This document shows positions 47,659 through 59,033 of a DNA stretch of 64,000 nucleotides, in pieces. Every line of letters begins with the position of its first letter. Position 1 is the stretch's first letter. The notes beneath the pieces are model-generated. The model saw nothing but the letters and a program-made list of their open reading frames with translations. It was not told the DNA's origin and did not search any database. Source of the DNA: Lyophyllum atratum (taxonomy: Eukaryota > Basidiomycota > Agaricomycetes > Agaricales > Lyophyllaceae). The translations under genes and the position numbers were made by a program. The DNA is taken from contig JACGCN010000024.1 in assembly GCA_014905825.1 (NCBI GenBank), positions 779,983 to 843,982 on the forward strand, given 5' to 3'.

Positions 47659-47934
47659 CTGGCGGAATGAACAACAATTCTTTCCCTTCTGCGCATGCGC
47701 TTTCCACCATTACCAGCAACCACTATTGAACATTGTGGCAAGGTCATGGATGAAACTGAGGAAAACATATTGTGGTCTAATCTTATCGACCACCGTTGCC
47801 ACAGACCAACCGTATCAATATTTATCTTGATCAGGACCCCCACGGGGGCCCGGGCATCCCTGAACGGCCAGAGATCACCTTGAGAGTGCTTCTGTTCTTC
47901 AGTGCGCGCAAGTCCTTACAGTAACACTGATAGC

Positions 47935-48700
47935 ATGAGACCCCTACGACTGATTTGGTACGTTGACGGTTCAAGCCTACCTAAAGTTTTTCTCGCCGAT
48001 AAACAGGTTCAACAGTGTCATTGCTCTACACCTGTCTACGGTATTAGCCTGGCGTCTCGCGGTCTTCCATCCCATACCGCTGGCACCAGACGTCAACGCC
48101 CAAGTTGCGTGGTCCCGCGATCCAGAAGATGCTTTGGGCGCTTTCTCGTTACAAGCGATCGAAGATGGCGCGCTCACCTCCCAGATACAACTTGACGGTA
48201 GAACCAGTGACGGGATAGCCACTTTGCAAATCGGCCATCCCAGGTATGTGTATATCTCTGCTTTTTGCATCCTGTGCATGAGACGACTCTGTTTCAGGCA
48301 GTTGTATTTCCAGATAGTCGACAAGTGGGCACCCGTACATTTTAGAATTCATTGTTCTCCTCTCATCAACTTGTACAGAAACGCGAACGTGACTGCATCC
48401 GGACTATTCTATGTGCGCCCTTCTCCTCATTACCTCATCCCACGTCGTTCACAGAATGCCAGTTCGATGACCTGACCACCACTTCAACCGGCGCGACAAG
48501 TCTGACGAGTTCATCGAGGTACGGTCATCTTCCAGAGCCTTGTGAATATTTCTGACAGTAATTCCAGCACAACAACGCCAACAAAACCGGCACCACTGCC
48601 AAATAGTAATCGTCCTTCGACTGTAATAAGCACCGCAAGTCTTGGGACCGCTATTGCCAGTGGGGCATCATTATTTGTCTTGTTGTTGAGGTGGTCATAG
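47935..48700 (+). CDS. Ser/Thr-rich secreted or membrane-anchored protein, unknown function
   Basis: Exon 1 (MRPLRLIW) joins FNSVIALHLSTVLAWRLAVF, a hydrophobic N-terminal segment that could be a signal peptide. The ectodomain contains VAWSRDPEDALGAFSLQAIE and DGIATLQIGHPR. The C-terminal part is Thr/Ser-rich (LTTTSTGATSLTSSSS, TTTPTKPAP), then ends in a hydrophobic helix, LGTAIASGASLFVLLLRWS. This layout is common among Agaricomycete cell-surface proteins. One junction, after NANVTASGLFY, does not keep phase with the Thr-rich exon; this fits the run of single-base errors in neighbouring genes. Exon limits are therefore provisional. Confidence 0.55.
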
Positions 48701-49284
48701 AAGATATGCCCTGCTCCGCAGGTGCAGTGCGCACCCCTTCTCCCGAATGTTTATACCGGGTTGCCCTTGTGGTTTATTTTGCGGACTCAGTGTCCATGCT
48801 CAAGATGTGGCCTGTGGCTTGCTCGGTTTATAATGCGGCGGGGCATATGTAGGACGTCCAATTTATGGATGTATAATACATTCTTCTTCTTCCCGCGAAG
48901 TTGCTTTCTGCAAGCTTTCTGAAGTGGCTGGGGCAAGTTGGCATCGGACTTCGGGATTTCGGGACATAATTTGCAGGCTTACAGCATCTAATGCAAATAA
49001 GGCCAAATAAGGTCCTCGTCATTCCACCTGTGTTTTGTCGTTGATCGCGTTCTCGTACGCTCGGCTCTGCCCAACGTTCCTTGATCGTTGCTGGCTCCAC
49101 AGCCTGGCATTCTCTTCGCATTTTGACTCCATTCCTGTGGCTTCACGTGAATCCCATTCGTCACGGGCGCTTATAGGTCTCCAGTTTTGTCTCGCCACAT
49201 TCGAAGCTCTCAAATCCACCACGGACGTCCATTCCTGCATTTTGCGCAGCGGGCGTGTGCTAGACTATTGGTGGCGTAGTGGTA
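48701..49284 (+). promoter_or_regulatory. intergenic region upstream of ADA2
   Basis: These 584 bp hold the 3' flank of the preceding gene and the ADA2 promoter. I found no coding frame or named site. Confidence 0.4.
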
Positions 49285-51582
49285 ATGACCGTCACACAGC
49301 GGAAACCTCAGCACTTACCTGATGAGATCCAAAGTACGCACGCTCGATCGCGACTTGCTTGCTGAGTCTCTGACATAATCTCTGCAGCTGTCAATGAACC
49401 AGGAGTTCAATATCAATGCGACTCTTGCGCATGTGACCTAACGCATACCATTCGTATCAAATGTGCCGATCCTGTATGCCAGCCGGAGGACGGGGTGGAC
49501 ATTTGTCCACCATGTTTTTGTGCCGGCAAGGAGTTTGGGAAACACAAGAGGTGGCACGCGTATCGCGTCATTGTACGTGGCTTTATCTATTCATGGGGAT
49601 AGGACTTGAATACTCAATACGCCTGCAGGAAATTAACTCATATCCTATATTCACCGAGGACTGGGGAGCTGACGAGTTGAGCCCCAAGATATATGTTATT
49701 ATACACCTACTATAACTCTTCTTTTGCAGAGAGCTACTTCTGCTCACTGGTATCGCGAGCCATGGTATCGGAAACTGGAAGAAAATTGCAGAGCATGTCG
49801 GCACCCGAACGAAGGACGAAGTCGAGAAACATTACAACGAAGTCTACGTAGACTCTCCCAGTTGGCCATTACCAGTGAGTTCCCTTCTACGCCAAAGCTT
49901 CTGGAGTCTAACTTCTCATAGCCTATGGATCGTGAATTTGATATTGACCCCGAAGAGTTCCAAGAGCGGAAACGAAGACGGATATCTACGATGAATGCCA
50001 TGGCCCCTACCGCCTCCAAAGGTCGCACCTACATCCGCCCCAGGTATCCATGAAATCGCTACCTTCCTTCCTGGTCGATTGGAATTTGAACACGAATTGG
50101 ACAATGATGCGGAAGACCTCGTGAAGGATCTGGAATTCGGTGTTTGTCTGGAGTACGGGGGCGATGAGATCCCAGAAGATGTGGATGACCTCGATGTGCG
50201 CGCAAGGCAAAAGTGGCGGGAAGAAGTCAAGCAAGCCGCTCAAAAAGTCATTCCAGTGCGAGGAAAGACTTTACCCGCTGGAAAAGGTTTGTCGAAAGGC
50301 CCCATATCTATTAACGGCAAGACGAACGGGCACCATGGAAACGGAGATCTGGTAAAGCAAGAGAGCCTAACCAAGTCAGGCGATATTGTCATGGCAAACG
50401 GGACTGGGTCTCAGGATGAAGAAGTAGAGGAACCGACACAACCCCCGCCCTTCGAAACGCCAGAGTCTCTGAAATTCAAACTGACACTAATAGAGATGTA
50501 CAACCAACGGGTGGAGAAGAGATTAGAGGGCAAAAGCTTCATATTCAACAGGGGGCTGCTAGAGTACAAGAAGGTTTGTGCGCTCTGTTATCTAGTTTGA
50601 CGCAGGCTCACCCCCTGTCCAGATGCAAGCTGCCGAGAAGAAGCGCCCACGCGAGGAAAGAGACATCATTCAGAGGCTTCGTCCATTTGCCAAACTCCAA
50701 ACTGGCGAAGACTACGAAGCTTTTGCGGCAGACATGCTCTGTATGTTCATGTGTTCCTTCATGATCATCGTCGGCCTAATTTGATCCTCAGATGAAGCCA
50801 TCCTTCGGAAGAGGATTCTAGACTTGCAAACCTACCGCCGCCTCGGTTTAACGACAGCTGCTGACATCGAAAAATATGACGCGGATCTGGCCAAGCGGGT
50901 AAGTTTACGACACTTATCCAGCGGAAGCCATGATCTCTTATTTTTTGATAACAGACGCAAGCTAAAGCGAATCCTCCTCGGGACTATCATGCTACAGACC
51001 GGTTACATGTCAGGGCAGTTGGGCGACATTCATCTGGTCCTGATCCTCGTCGCGCCATGTCATCACTAGGTGATGTTGACGACCGCGAGATGACTCCGAG
51101 GCTTCCTGATGCATCCGCTACACCCGGGGTACCTCCGGTTCGCCGTCTTCGTAAGTGCAATTCCACTTCAATTTTACACAATTTTAAAACCCACCTTTCT
51201 TTTGTTTAGCTGCACCTCTTAACCTCGCCAACAGCCCTTCGCTCCACTTGCTCACTCCCGCCGAACAAACCCTTTGCTCCCAGCTGCGGATACTCCCCAA
51301 GCCTTATCTCGTCATCAAAGAAACACTTGTTCGTGAGTATGCCCGACGAGGCGGAAAGCTGCGTCGCAGAGAAGCTAGAGACTTGGTCAAAATCGACGTC
51401 AACAAAACCAGTCGTATCTGGGATTTTCTTGTGCAAGCTGGCTTTCTCAAATCACCAACGAACCGACTCTCCAGCCTGCTGCGGATGCCAGGTATTATCT
51501 GTTTACCTTGTGTGTCCGATTCGCGCTAATTCAAAGTTTTCTAGGGCATCAGCGACTCCGTCAGTCAATGGCTCTCCTTTGA
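49285..51582 (+). CDS. ADA2: transcriptional adapter ADA2 (SAGA complex), one apparent frameshift
   Basis: Ada2 links Gcn5 to chromatin in SAGA/ADA acetyltransferase complexes. The start MTVTQRKPQHLPDEIQ splices to TVNEPGVQYQCDSC. A ZZ zinc finger follows (CDSCACDL, CADPVCQPEDGVDICPPCF), then a SANT domain (ELLLLTGIASHGIGNWKKIA, TKDEVEKHYNEVYVDS) and the Ada2 middle region (HEIATFLPGRLEFEHELDN, EDLVKDLEFG, EMYNQRVEKRLEGKSFIFNR, RLRPFAKLQTGEDYEAFA). A C-terminal SWIRM domain completes it (LTPAEQTLCSQLRILPKPYL, YARRGGKLRRREARDLVKID). The last exon gives PGHQRLRQSMALL. Near 50,006 one base seems to be missing, because frame changes between STMNAMAP and LPPPKVAPTSAPG. Confidence 0.94.
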
Positions 51583-53845
51583 AAGATGCTCAACCCCGAA
51601 TGTCCCCTCTCCCCCCTCCTCCCATCGCCACCGCCTTCTCGTCGGGTAGCCATAAACGGTTCCTTGTACAATGCCTCCCTATCCTCTACACCAAGCACCG
51701 CGCTGCCTTGGCCTCCTCATTGAACCACGGGGTTATCGTTGTTGTATCTTTATTATCCTGGTCGCTTTGTCCGTACCTGCTGCATTTGTACCACCAGTCA
51801 CGCATCATATATCACACATCTCCGACTTCTAATCACACATGCTCCGTCTTCGCCTTGAGATTCCACAGCCATAATTGCCAGATAAGGAGTTGGCACATGG
51901 GCCATTTAGTTCAAGTCATGTCATGTAAAGACACAGAGGGTAGGGTAGCTAACGAGAAAGTTCGTGTCTGTAAGTACAAGTGGTGCTGCATCATGGCTAA
52001 GGTCAAACGCGTACGATGACTGTATGACGACGACGACACGAACGCAAGCCACGCCGGCGGCGGAGAATGCTCATATCCGAGTCTGGGCCGTCATGAAAGT
52101 CTTGAGTGGAAGATATAACAGTATGCTCATTAACTGATGTACAGCAACTGGAAATATGAAGCGTAGTACTCGAAGACCTTTTAGCCTGGTGGGTTTGGAC
52201 TTCTGAAGCCCAAGAACGGTGGTAGCGCTACCGCGAGCTGGTCCCGGACAGCGGCGGATCATGGAGGTTGGAACATTGCGAGGAATGTTTTGATTTAAGG
52301 GGATGTGGTGTCAAGCGGTCGAACCAGGTAAATCACTTAGTCCAATGATGTACTGCGAGAATGACCGCCGTGCGTCGCGTAACCTGGACGGAACGGCAGC
52401 GAGAAGCGCGGAATCGGCAGGAATGCGAGAAAGCGTTAGATCAAGTACGATTCATGGTCGCTAAGATCTCGAAGTCCCAGCCTAGCCGTTTGTGTTCATG
52501 GACAGCGTTTTCGGTGCTCCCGGGAGCTCAGGAGAGACGAGCGCTGGCTGTCGTCAGTTTCCGGAGAGGTAGATGGAACGGAAGAGGAATTGAGGTGACG
52601 AGAATGAAGAATTAACAGTATTAGGTTACTAAGTGTGTAACGCGCTTCGTTCTCCTGGGCATTAAACGGGGCAAGAATGAAGGTGCAGGGGTTTGATGCA
52701 TCGAGGTAGGTTTCCAAACGCTGCCTAGAACAATAGTGTCTTCTGCTCTAAACATAGCCAAGACAATGGAACCTAAGCTGAGGTTCCTGGATATCTTAGA
52801 TGAAGAGATCATATACTGGCGGTCGACCCCGAAAATGATGTAAGGGGGTGTAAAGTGCAAAGTATGTACACACCCTGGAACAGAGCTGGGTGACTTGTTG
52901 AAAGATTAGGCACTGTTAAACCTACTGCGATGGGATCAAACTCGACCCAGACATATATTGGGCGTAAAGATGGAATTATATCGCGTTGATGTAGACTATT
53001 GAAAGTCGACAGCATGCAGGTTATCAGTGTAGAAGACGAGGAGTCGCGGATAAGGACGGGTATACCCCCGATGGAGAACAGACGGAACTTGGCACACTTC
53101 TAAAAAAATTGTCTCTACCTTCTAGAGGTATCTCGTATTGATGAGCAAGATGTTCGGGAGGCAAGCAGGATACTCGTCCATGAGGGAAGTATCGGTGTAA
53201 ATGGTACTATTGGCGCAGGAGACAGTCCAATACTAACATAGAGCCAAAATACAAGACGCTACTGGGCGCGTAGATGTGGTTTGCGAAGAGAATGGCTGAT
53301 CCAGACCTTTGAGTGCGCATTAGGATTACTGCTCATCTTGGCGAAGGGTTGACAAAGGCCAGGGAGAAGAAAGGGTCTAGGGTTACAATCTACTTCAGCA
53401 AGTAGTATGGTGACATGACTGTTGTTTTCATAAAACAGTGCGTAGACAGCAAGGGAATGGGATGGAGCAGGTGCTGCATGTACCCAGAGAACTTGACAGT
53501 CTTGAGAAGGCCGGTGAAGGTGGGAGGCAAAGTTCCACATATCCCAGGCAAAGAAAAGGGCACAGGAAGTCTCACCATGATGATCGCGGAGACCAGGGAC
53601 GGGGCTGGACTGGGACTCGATCAGACTCGATCGGAAGGAAAACGTGTTGTTTGGCTTTGGCTTCAAAATCTAATACTTACACGTCACGTGTTGCAGAAAT
53701 TTTGGATAGCCGACCATCGCGTCCTCACCTACAGCATCGATCTAGGCTTATCTTCGCCCTTTCAAGTCTCTAGATACTTCTTTAGGACCTCTTTTGTCTT
53801 GCGGGACACGGCTTAAACGCATAGAACTCTATAAATTGGCCGATC
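51583..53845. other. 2.3 kb with no supported gene
   Basis: The ADA2 3' flank and the TSR1 promoter lie here. Open frames up to 230 codons overlap ADA2's end or run antisense, with no recognised domain. Because this zone has apparent indels, a small real gene could be hidden. Confidence 0.45.
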
Positions 53846-56739
53846 ATGGTCGAAGCGCACCACCACAGACCGACGCTTAAACAGGTGCGTCTCATCCTGG
53901 CTGATCTCGAAATTGAAGCTCATCTACTCTTTAGAGCAATAAGCGCTTCAAATCCAAGCATGCAACAAATCTTCGCTCAAGGATGCTGCCAAAGGTGAGA
54001 GTCAGCTATCCATGGCCATGTTAACCAGCGGTTGTCGATCTACGGCAGATGTCCGTTAAGATTGCGCCTAATCGAATGGAGTTGCGGGAAAATATGCTAA
54101 CTTTCTTAATACCAGGTCGCATAGCTCGTGATGCTCTAAAGACGTCCTCTACTGCAAACGGGGCTGCGCAGTCTAGGCTCAACCGCCGCAACAACGCAAA
54201 ACAGGTGCAGGCTACAAAGCGCAGTGCACTGGTCTCAGCGACACGAGTCTTTAATGGCGTAGACGGCGCACCTCGCATTGTGGCCGTTATACCCCTCTCT
54301 GCGGACATAAACCCTCGATCTGTCGTTCTTTCTCTCGCCGAATCCTTGGATGTATCAGCGGAGGACTGCCCACAGACTGGATTATGGAAAATGAAGTGAG
54401 TAGCCGAACTCCATACACTAATGGTTCTGTAATTGATCTTGTTCTAGAGCCGAAAGATTCAAGACCTCGCTGCAATTCATCAATGTACCTTACAAAAACT
54501 TCTACGCTGCTCTTGACGCATGCAAAGTCGCTGACTACGTAGTCTTCGCCCTCTCTACCACCGTCGAAGTCGATGGCTGGGGAGATACCCTCCTACGCAC
54601 GCTTCAGGCACAGGGGCTTGCTGAAGTCGTTACCGTAACCGCACCCGATTCAACTCTCGATCCCAAGGCACGGCCCGGAGTCATGAAATCTCTCCTCTCC
54701 TTCATTCAGTACTTCGTTCCCAGTCAAACTAGAGTCTTCGATCTCCATGCGAGCGCCGATCGGCTAAACGCTTGCGGTCGTTGTCCGAGGGAAAGCCTGC
54801 GGATGTTCGGTGGAGGGAGGGTCGGTCATGGATTTTGGGCGAGACAGCGGAGTGGGAGAATGGATCTCTGAAGATGACTGGGGTGGTCAGAGGGGCATCT
54901 CTGTCTGCGAACAGACTAGTCCACCTCCCCAATTTTGGAGACTTCCAATATCAAAGGTATGTCTCATGGACTCTACCTATTTGTCCAGAATTCTGATTGT
55001 GGAAATACACAGATCCTTTCTGCACCTCTACGCCGGCAATCGAAGACTGCCCATGCTGGTATGATGGATGTGGAACCAGCTGTTCTTGCTGAGGCCGACG
55101 CCGACGAAGCGGACTCTTTGGTGTCTAGCAACGATCCTGATGACCTTGCGAACGAGCAAACATGGCCCACGGAGGAGGAAATGAACGGTGGGGTGGAGTC
55201 TGCACATCCTTCGTTGCCTGATGCGGAAAAGGGGACCACTCCCAAGGCAGTGAAGCGGATACCGAAAGGGATGAGTGCGTATCAGGCGTCGTGGATCATC
55301 GATGAATCTGAGGACGAGGAGGAGGGTGAAGCGGACCGCAAGGAAGATGGGAGTGAGGTTGAGATGGAAGAAATCGCGGAGGAGGAAGAGGAGATGCAAG
55401 ATATGCCCATTGAAGACGATATGAGTTCGGATAGGCGAGAAGTCACGTTCCGGGATCTGGATAACGAGGAAGAAGAAAGACAGTTCGTGACAGTTTTGAC
55501 TCCCGATTATTGAGCTGACGCGACGTCCAGATTGAATTCATGGAAAAACCGTGACCGTGAAGAAGAGAACGACCTCACATTCCCGGACGAAATCGACACT
55601 CCAAAAGAAATTCCTGCCCGTGTTAGGTTCCAACGGTTCCGGGGTATGCGGTCATTCCGGACGAGCCCGTGGGACCCATTTGAGAATTTACCTCGCGATT
55701 ACGCCCGCATATTCCAGTTCGAAGACTTCAAGCGGACAGAGCGCGGTGTACGTCGGCGGGCAGAGCAGGAGCTGGCATCGTCGAGGTAAGGTGAATAAGC
55801 GATTGGCAGGAACATAAGCTCACGATCCTGAATAGCCTGGTGTCCGAGTTACCGTATTTCTGAAGGATGCCCCTCAGGAAGCAGCGAGCACTGGTCCGGT
55901 GGCCCTCTTCGCTCTCCTGCAACACGAGCACAAGATCTCTGCACTAAACTTCACCGTTCAACGAAATACTGAATACGAAGGATCAGTGCGATCGAAGGTG
56001 GGCTCTTCGTCTCCTGGTCGTAGCACTGTCTAAAACTGACTTGTGCTCCAGGACCCTCTGATCTTGTGTGTTGGACCACGTCGCCTTCAGGTTAACCCTG
56101 TCTACAGCCAGCATACTCGTGGCGGAGGCAAGGGCGCAAACAACGTCCACAAGTTTGAGCGATTCCTTCGGCATGGTGTGACAAGTGTTGCGACGACGTA
56201 CGGCCCCCGTGGTTTTCGGCAAGCAGCCCTGCGTATTCCTGAGGGAAACGTCAGACGTCCAAGGCAAAGGCTTTTCTTATCGTAACATCCATCAGGATAC
56301 TAACTCGTCTCTTAGCCCCGGAGCTCGTCGCGATGGGCACCTTCCTGAACCCTGACACGACGCGCATCGTCGCTAAGCGTATCATCCTCACCGGCCATCC
56401 ATTCAAGGTGCACAAAAAGACAGCGACAGTCCGGTATCTGTTCTTCAACGCGGGTGAGTACCCCTCCTTCGTGTAATACCAATTCGTCGCTCACCTCAGT
56501 CTAGATGATGTCCATTACTTCAAGCCCATTCAGCTTTATACCAAACACGGACGGACAGGCCACATCCGGGAGTCCCTCGGCACACATGGGTACTTCAAGG
56601 CCCATTTCGATGGGCCCATCAACCAGATGGACACAGTGTGCATGTCACTGTACAAGCGCGTCTTCCCAAGTGGGCACAATTGTGGACTGAGGGGAAGGCG
56701 CGGGAGGTCGCGCCCGCTGACGACGCTATGGAGGAGTGA
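53846..56739 (+). CDS. TSR1: ribosome maturation factor TSR1 (four apparent single-base frameshifts)
   Basis: Tsr1 is a GTPase-like factor, related to Bms1, needed for late 40S assembly. Matches run along the whole length: [201 protein letters not shown]. Translation ends PADDAMEE. The frame is broken at about 53,967, 54,772, 54,946 (each lacking one base) and 56,205 (one extra C in a C run). Conserved sequence resumes immediately each time. An intron at 56,264-56,315 seems to use a GC donor. Tsr1 is essential in yeast, so I favour sequence error. Confidence 0.93.
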
Positions 56740-58523
56740 GGGGACCCCATCGCGGCTGATTTCGTCACCGACTGGCGCATATCTACGCCTGCTGTTTTGT
56801 GTACTGACTTGTTGTCTTTGAATCACGGATTTGGCGCTGTATTACGTCGGGAGTGGCGTTTAACATCTACTTTGCCCAGCTTTCGAAATACTGGCATTCT
56901 ATTTGACCTCGCTGAGTGGCGGGAAGCCTCAAATTCACTTGTCTACTAACGAATTCCGGGCTAAGGGAGATCTGAGTTATCTTCGCATGTCAATTTCATG
57001 CCGTTGCGGTCCCTTCAAGCCTCTGAGCATCGTTTCCTATCCCTGTGTCTTGTCAAATTCCGATGCTTACCCCGTGTTCTAGGGACTTCGTACGCGATCT
57101 TACGACGGAGTGGTCCCCTGCTTCACGTCGAAAAGTGGCTGTTCCTTTCTTTCCTTAGCTTGCTGTCTTTAATTACCACGCGCGGTGGTCTCAAGTGGTC
57201 TCATGGGAGGGGCCCGAATTGGGAAGGTCCCGGTGAGAGGATGGGCACGAGACTACACGCGCGGTGCATATTCCCTCATATTCCCTGTCTACGGCTAAGG
57301 CCTGAGGCCTGAGGCCGTGACGATCTCTGCGTCATAAGGCGGCATCAAGGAGGTTCGACGCCTCTAGACCATGGGCCTAGGCCTCTGCAACCAATCCGCA
57401 TCAGCGATCAGAACTCAGATTCATCAACTCATGGAGCACTCGCGCTTGTTCGCTCCACTCGACATGAGTTATACCCTGTTATACCCTGTTATACAGTGTT
57501 ATACCCATCGCTCAAAGTAATCTTAGGTTAATCCGTCTATCCCTCGAAGATGTTGCGGGCAGCCAAGCAAATCTATTTCTACAAATTTATAGTCTCCACA
57601 GCCCTTCTTCTGCCTAGTTGTGCCGCATATCCCCTTGACGTCCTTTAACGTCCCCCACGTTCTGGGCCCACTACAGGATTCTGACCCTGTTTTGCTCCAC
57701 TCTTCATGAGTCAAAGAAGTCACCTGGCGCTGCACGTCTGAACGGAACACTGGCTAATAGCCAATCGCGTTCATAAAGCGACCAGGGACGCAAATAAAAT
57801 CCCACTCCAATGTGCCTTGAAACTTAGATCATGCTTCTACACATCGAAGTGTCAGTGAAGTCACTGGCGGCGGCCTGGCACGACCGAGGGATTGGGGATT
57901 GTGCGGGGGTCATACTTATCAGGTTGTATCTCCACCGTTCAAAGCAGATTCACGTGGACAAATAGCATCCCCCTTTCTTTTTTCTAGGCAGGAAAGATGT
58001 CACTGTCTTCATGGGTTACAGACCAAAGAATGGGGGTTTCCTATGTGCTGCAGGTTTTTAGACTCATGTGCGTCGCGCGCCACAGTCCTGGGTCGCTCCA
58101 GAGACCCATTGAAAGACAATAGAATTTTGGAACGTCGCAGCTGCCGGTGGTTAGCTTCGTCTAGGCTGTTTTCCTCGAACGGTAGACGCAAAAGAGTGAT
58201 AGTTGACTGCTCCATTGTTGAACGAAGGCAGTAAGTTGTATGTTTCGTGGCTTGTGCCGGATGTCAGCTTACGCTTTTCGCGGTGAAAATTGGGTCTATT
58301 GGTACAGAAGCGCAGTGAGATGGTATATGAGTAACAGGGTAACATTTATCCAACGCAGGCTTCTTTGACTTCGTCACCGACGAAATTAAACCCAGTGGAA
58401 CCCCCCAGGAAAATGGAATCTAGTGAAAAAGCTAGTATCATTAGTCGTCGTCCTAGATATTGACATTAGAGAAAAAATCGCGAACAAGAGTCGACTCAGC
58501 AGGCAATACACGAAACACCAGCG
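56740..58523. other. 1.8 kb intergenic with a 10 bp tandem repeat
   Basis: I found no supported gene. The region contains four tandem copies of a TTATACCCTG-like unit at 57,469-57,507 and a small GGCCTGA repetition near 57,298-57,315. Confidence 0.5.
57469..57507. repeat. 10 bp tandem repeat, four copies
   Basis: TTATACCCTG occurs twice exactly, followed by TTATACAGTG and TTATACCCA. It is a short minisatellite. Confidence 0.7.
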
Positions 58524-58821
58524 TCACTGGGCCGGTTGGTCGTCGTGAGTGTCACTGTCCTGGTCGTTGATGGGAGACTGGCGCGGGGAAGACTGTGCAG
58601 ACGATGAGTCTGGACTATATGAGTCGCAAAGTGGGGCCAGGGGAAAGGATCTAACCTGTGGTTGACTTTGGGAGTCGATAGTCGTATGAATTTATGGCAG
58701 GGAGTTTGGCTGCTGCGGCCTGGTGGCTATCTAATGCAGTGCGAGCATCAGAAAATTGTTTGAGAGTGTACGCAGCGAGCGTAGAAGAGTAGCGCTGGAG
58801 TGGGGTTTCGGTAGAGTACAT
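58524..58821 (-). CDS. 83-residue hydrophilic protein, unknown function
   Basis: The ATG at 58,821 opens MYSTETPLQRYSSTLAAYTL, followed by a helical Ala/Gln-rich part and KLPAINSYDYRLPKSTT. A 47 bp GT-AG intron (GTTAGATCC ... TCCAG) joins in frame to DSSSAQSSPRQSPINDQ and ends DDQPAQ. A TATA box lies 41 bp upstream of the start on the same strand. There is no signal peptide or membrane helix, and the tail is acidic and Ser/Gln-rich. I do not recognise a family. Support is the splice-consistent two-exon frame plus the TATA placement. Confidence 0.55.
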
Positions 58822-58861
58822 CGTTGGGGGATTGTGACAAATAAATTCTGGCCAGCTTCGG

Positions 58862-58867
58862 TTTATA
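58862..58867 (-). promoter_or_regulatory. TATA box for the 83-residue gene
   Basis: The minus strand reads TATAAA here, 41 bp before the ATG at 58,821. Confidence 0.4.
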
Positions 58868-59033
58868 AGGAGTTTTGCGAGGTCGTGGCGCGTTTGTTGT
58901 GATCTGCCATCTTCGTAAATGACGTCATCTCACGGGATCTATAGAATCAGAGCTGTGCTCGAGTACTGTGGGCAGCACATACCTCATGGGAACCGCAAAC
59001 TAACGCTGCGGGGCACCAGTCGTCATAAATAAA

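Noticed and set aside
51327..52019. 230-codon plus-strand frame overlapping the ADA2 end
   Set aside because: Its first part is the +1 shadow of the SWIRM exon of ADA2; the rest looks like 3' untranslated sequence.
53415..53816. Open frames just upstream of TSR1
   Set aside because: Two overlapping frames on both strands, with no domain and no start context; likely promoter and 5' untranslated sequence.
53830..53835. TATAAA just before TSR1
   Set aside because: Only 11 bp separate it from the start codon, too close to act as a TATA box for that ATG.
57240..57730. Possible solo LTR or tRNA-derived SINE suggested by short repeats and a pyrimidine-rich stretch
   Set aside because: I found no TG...CA ends with target duplication, and no A/B box promoter arrangement I could support.
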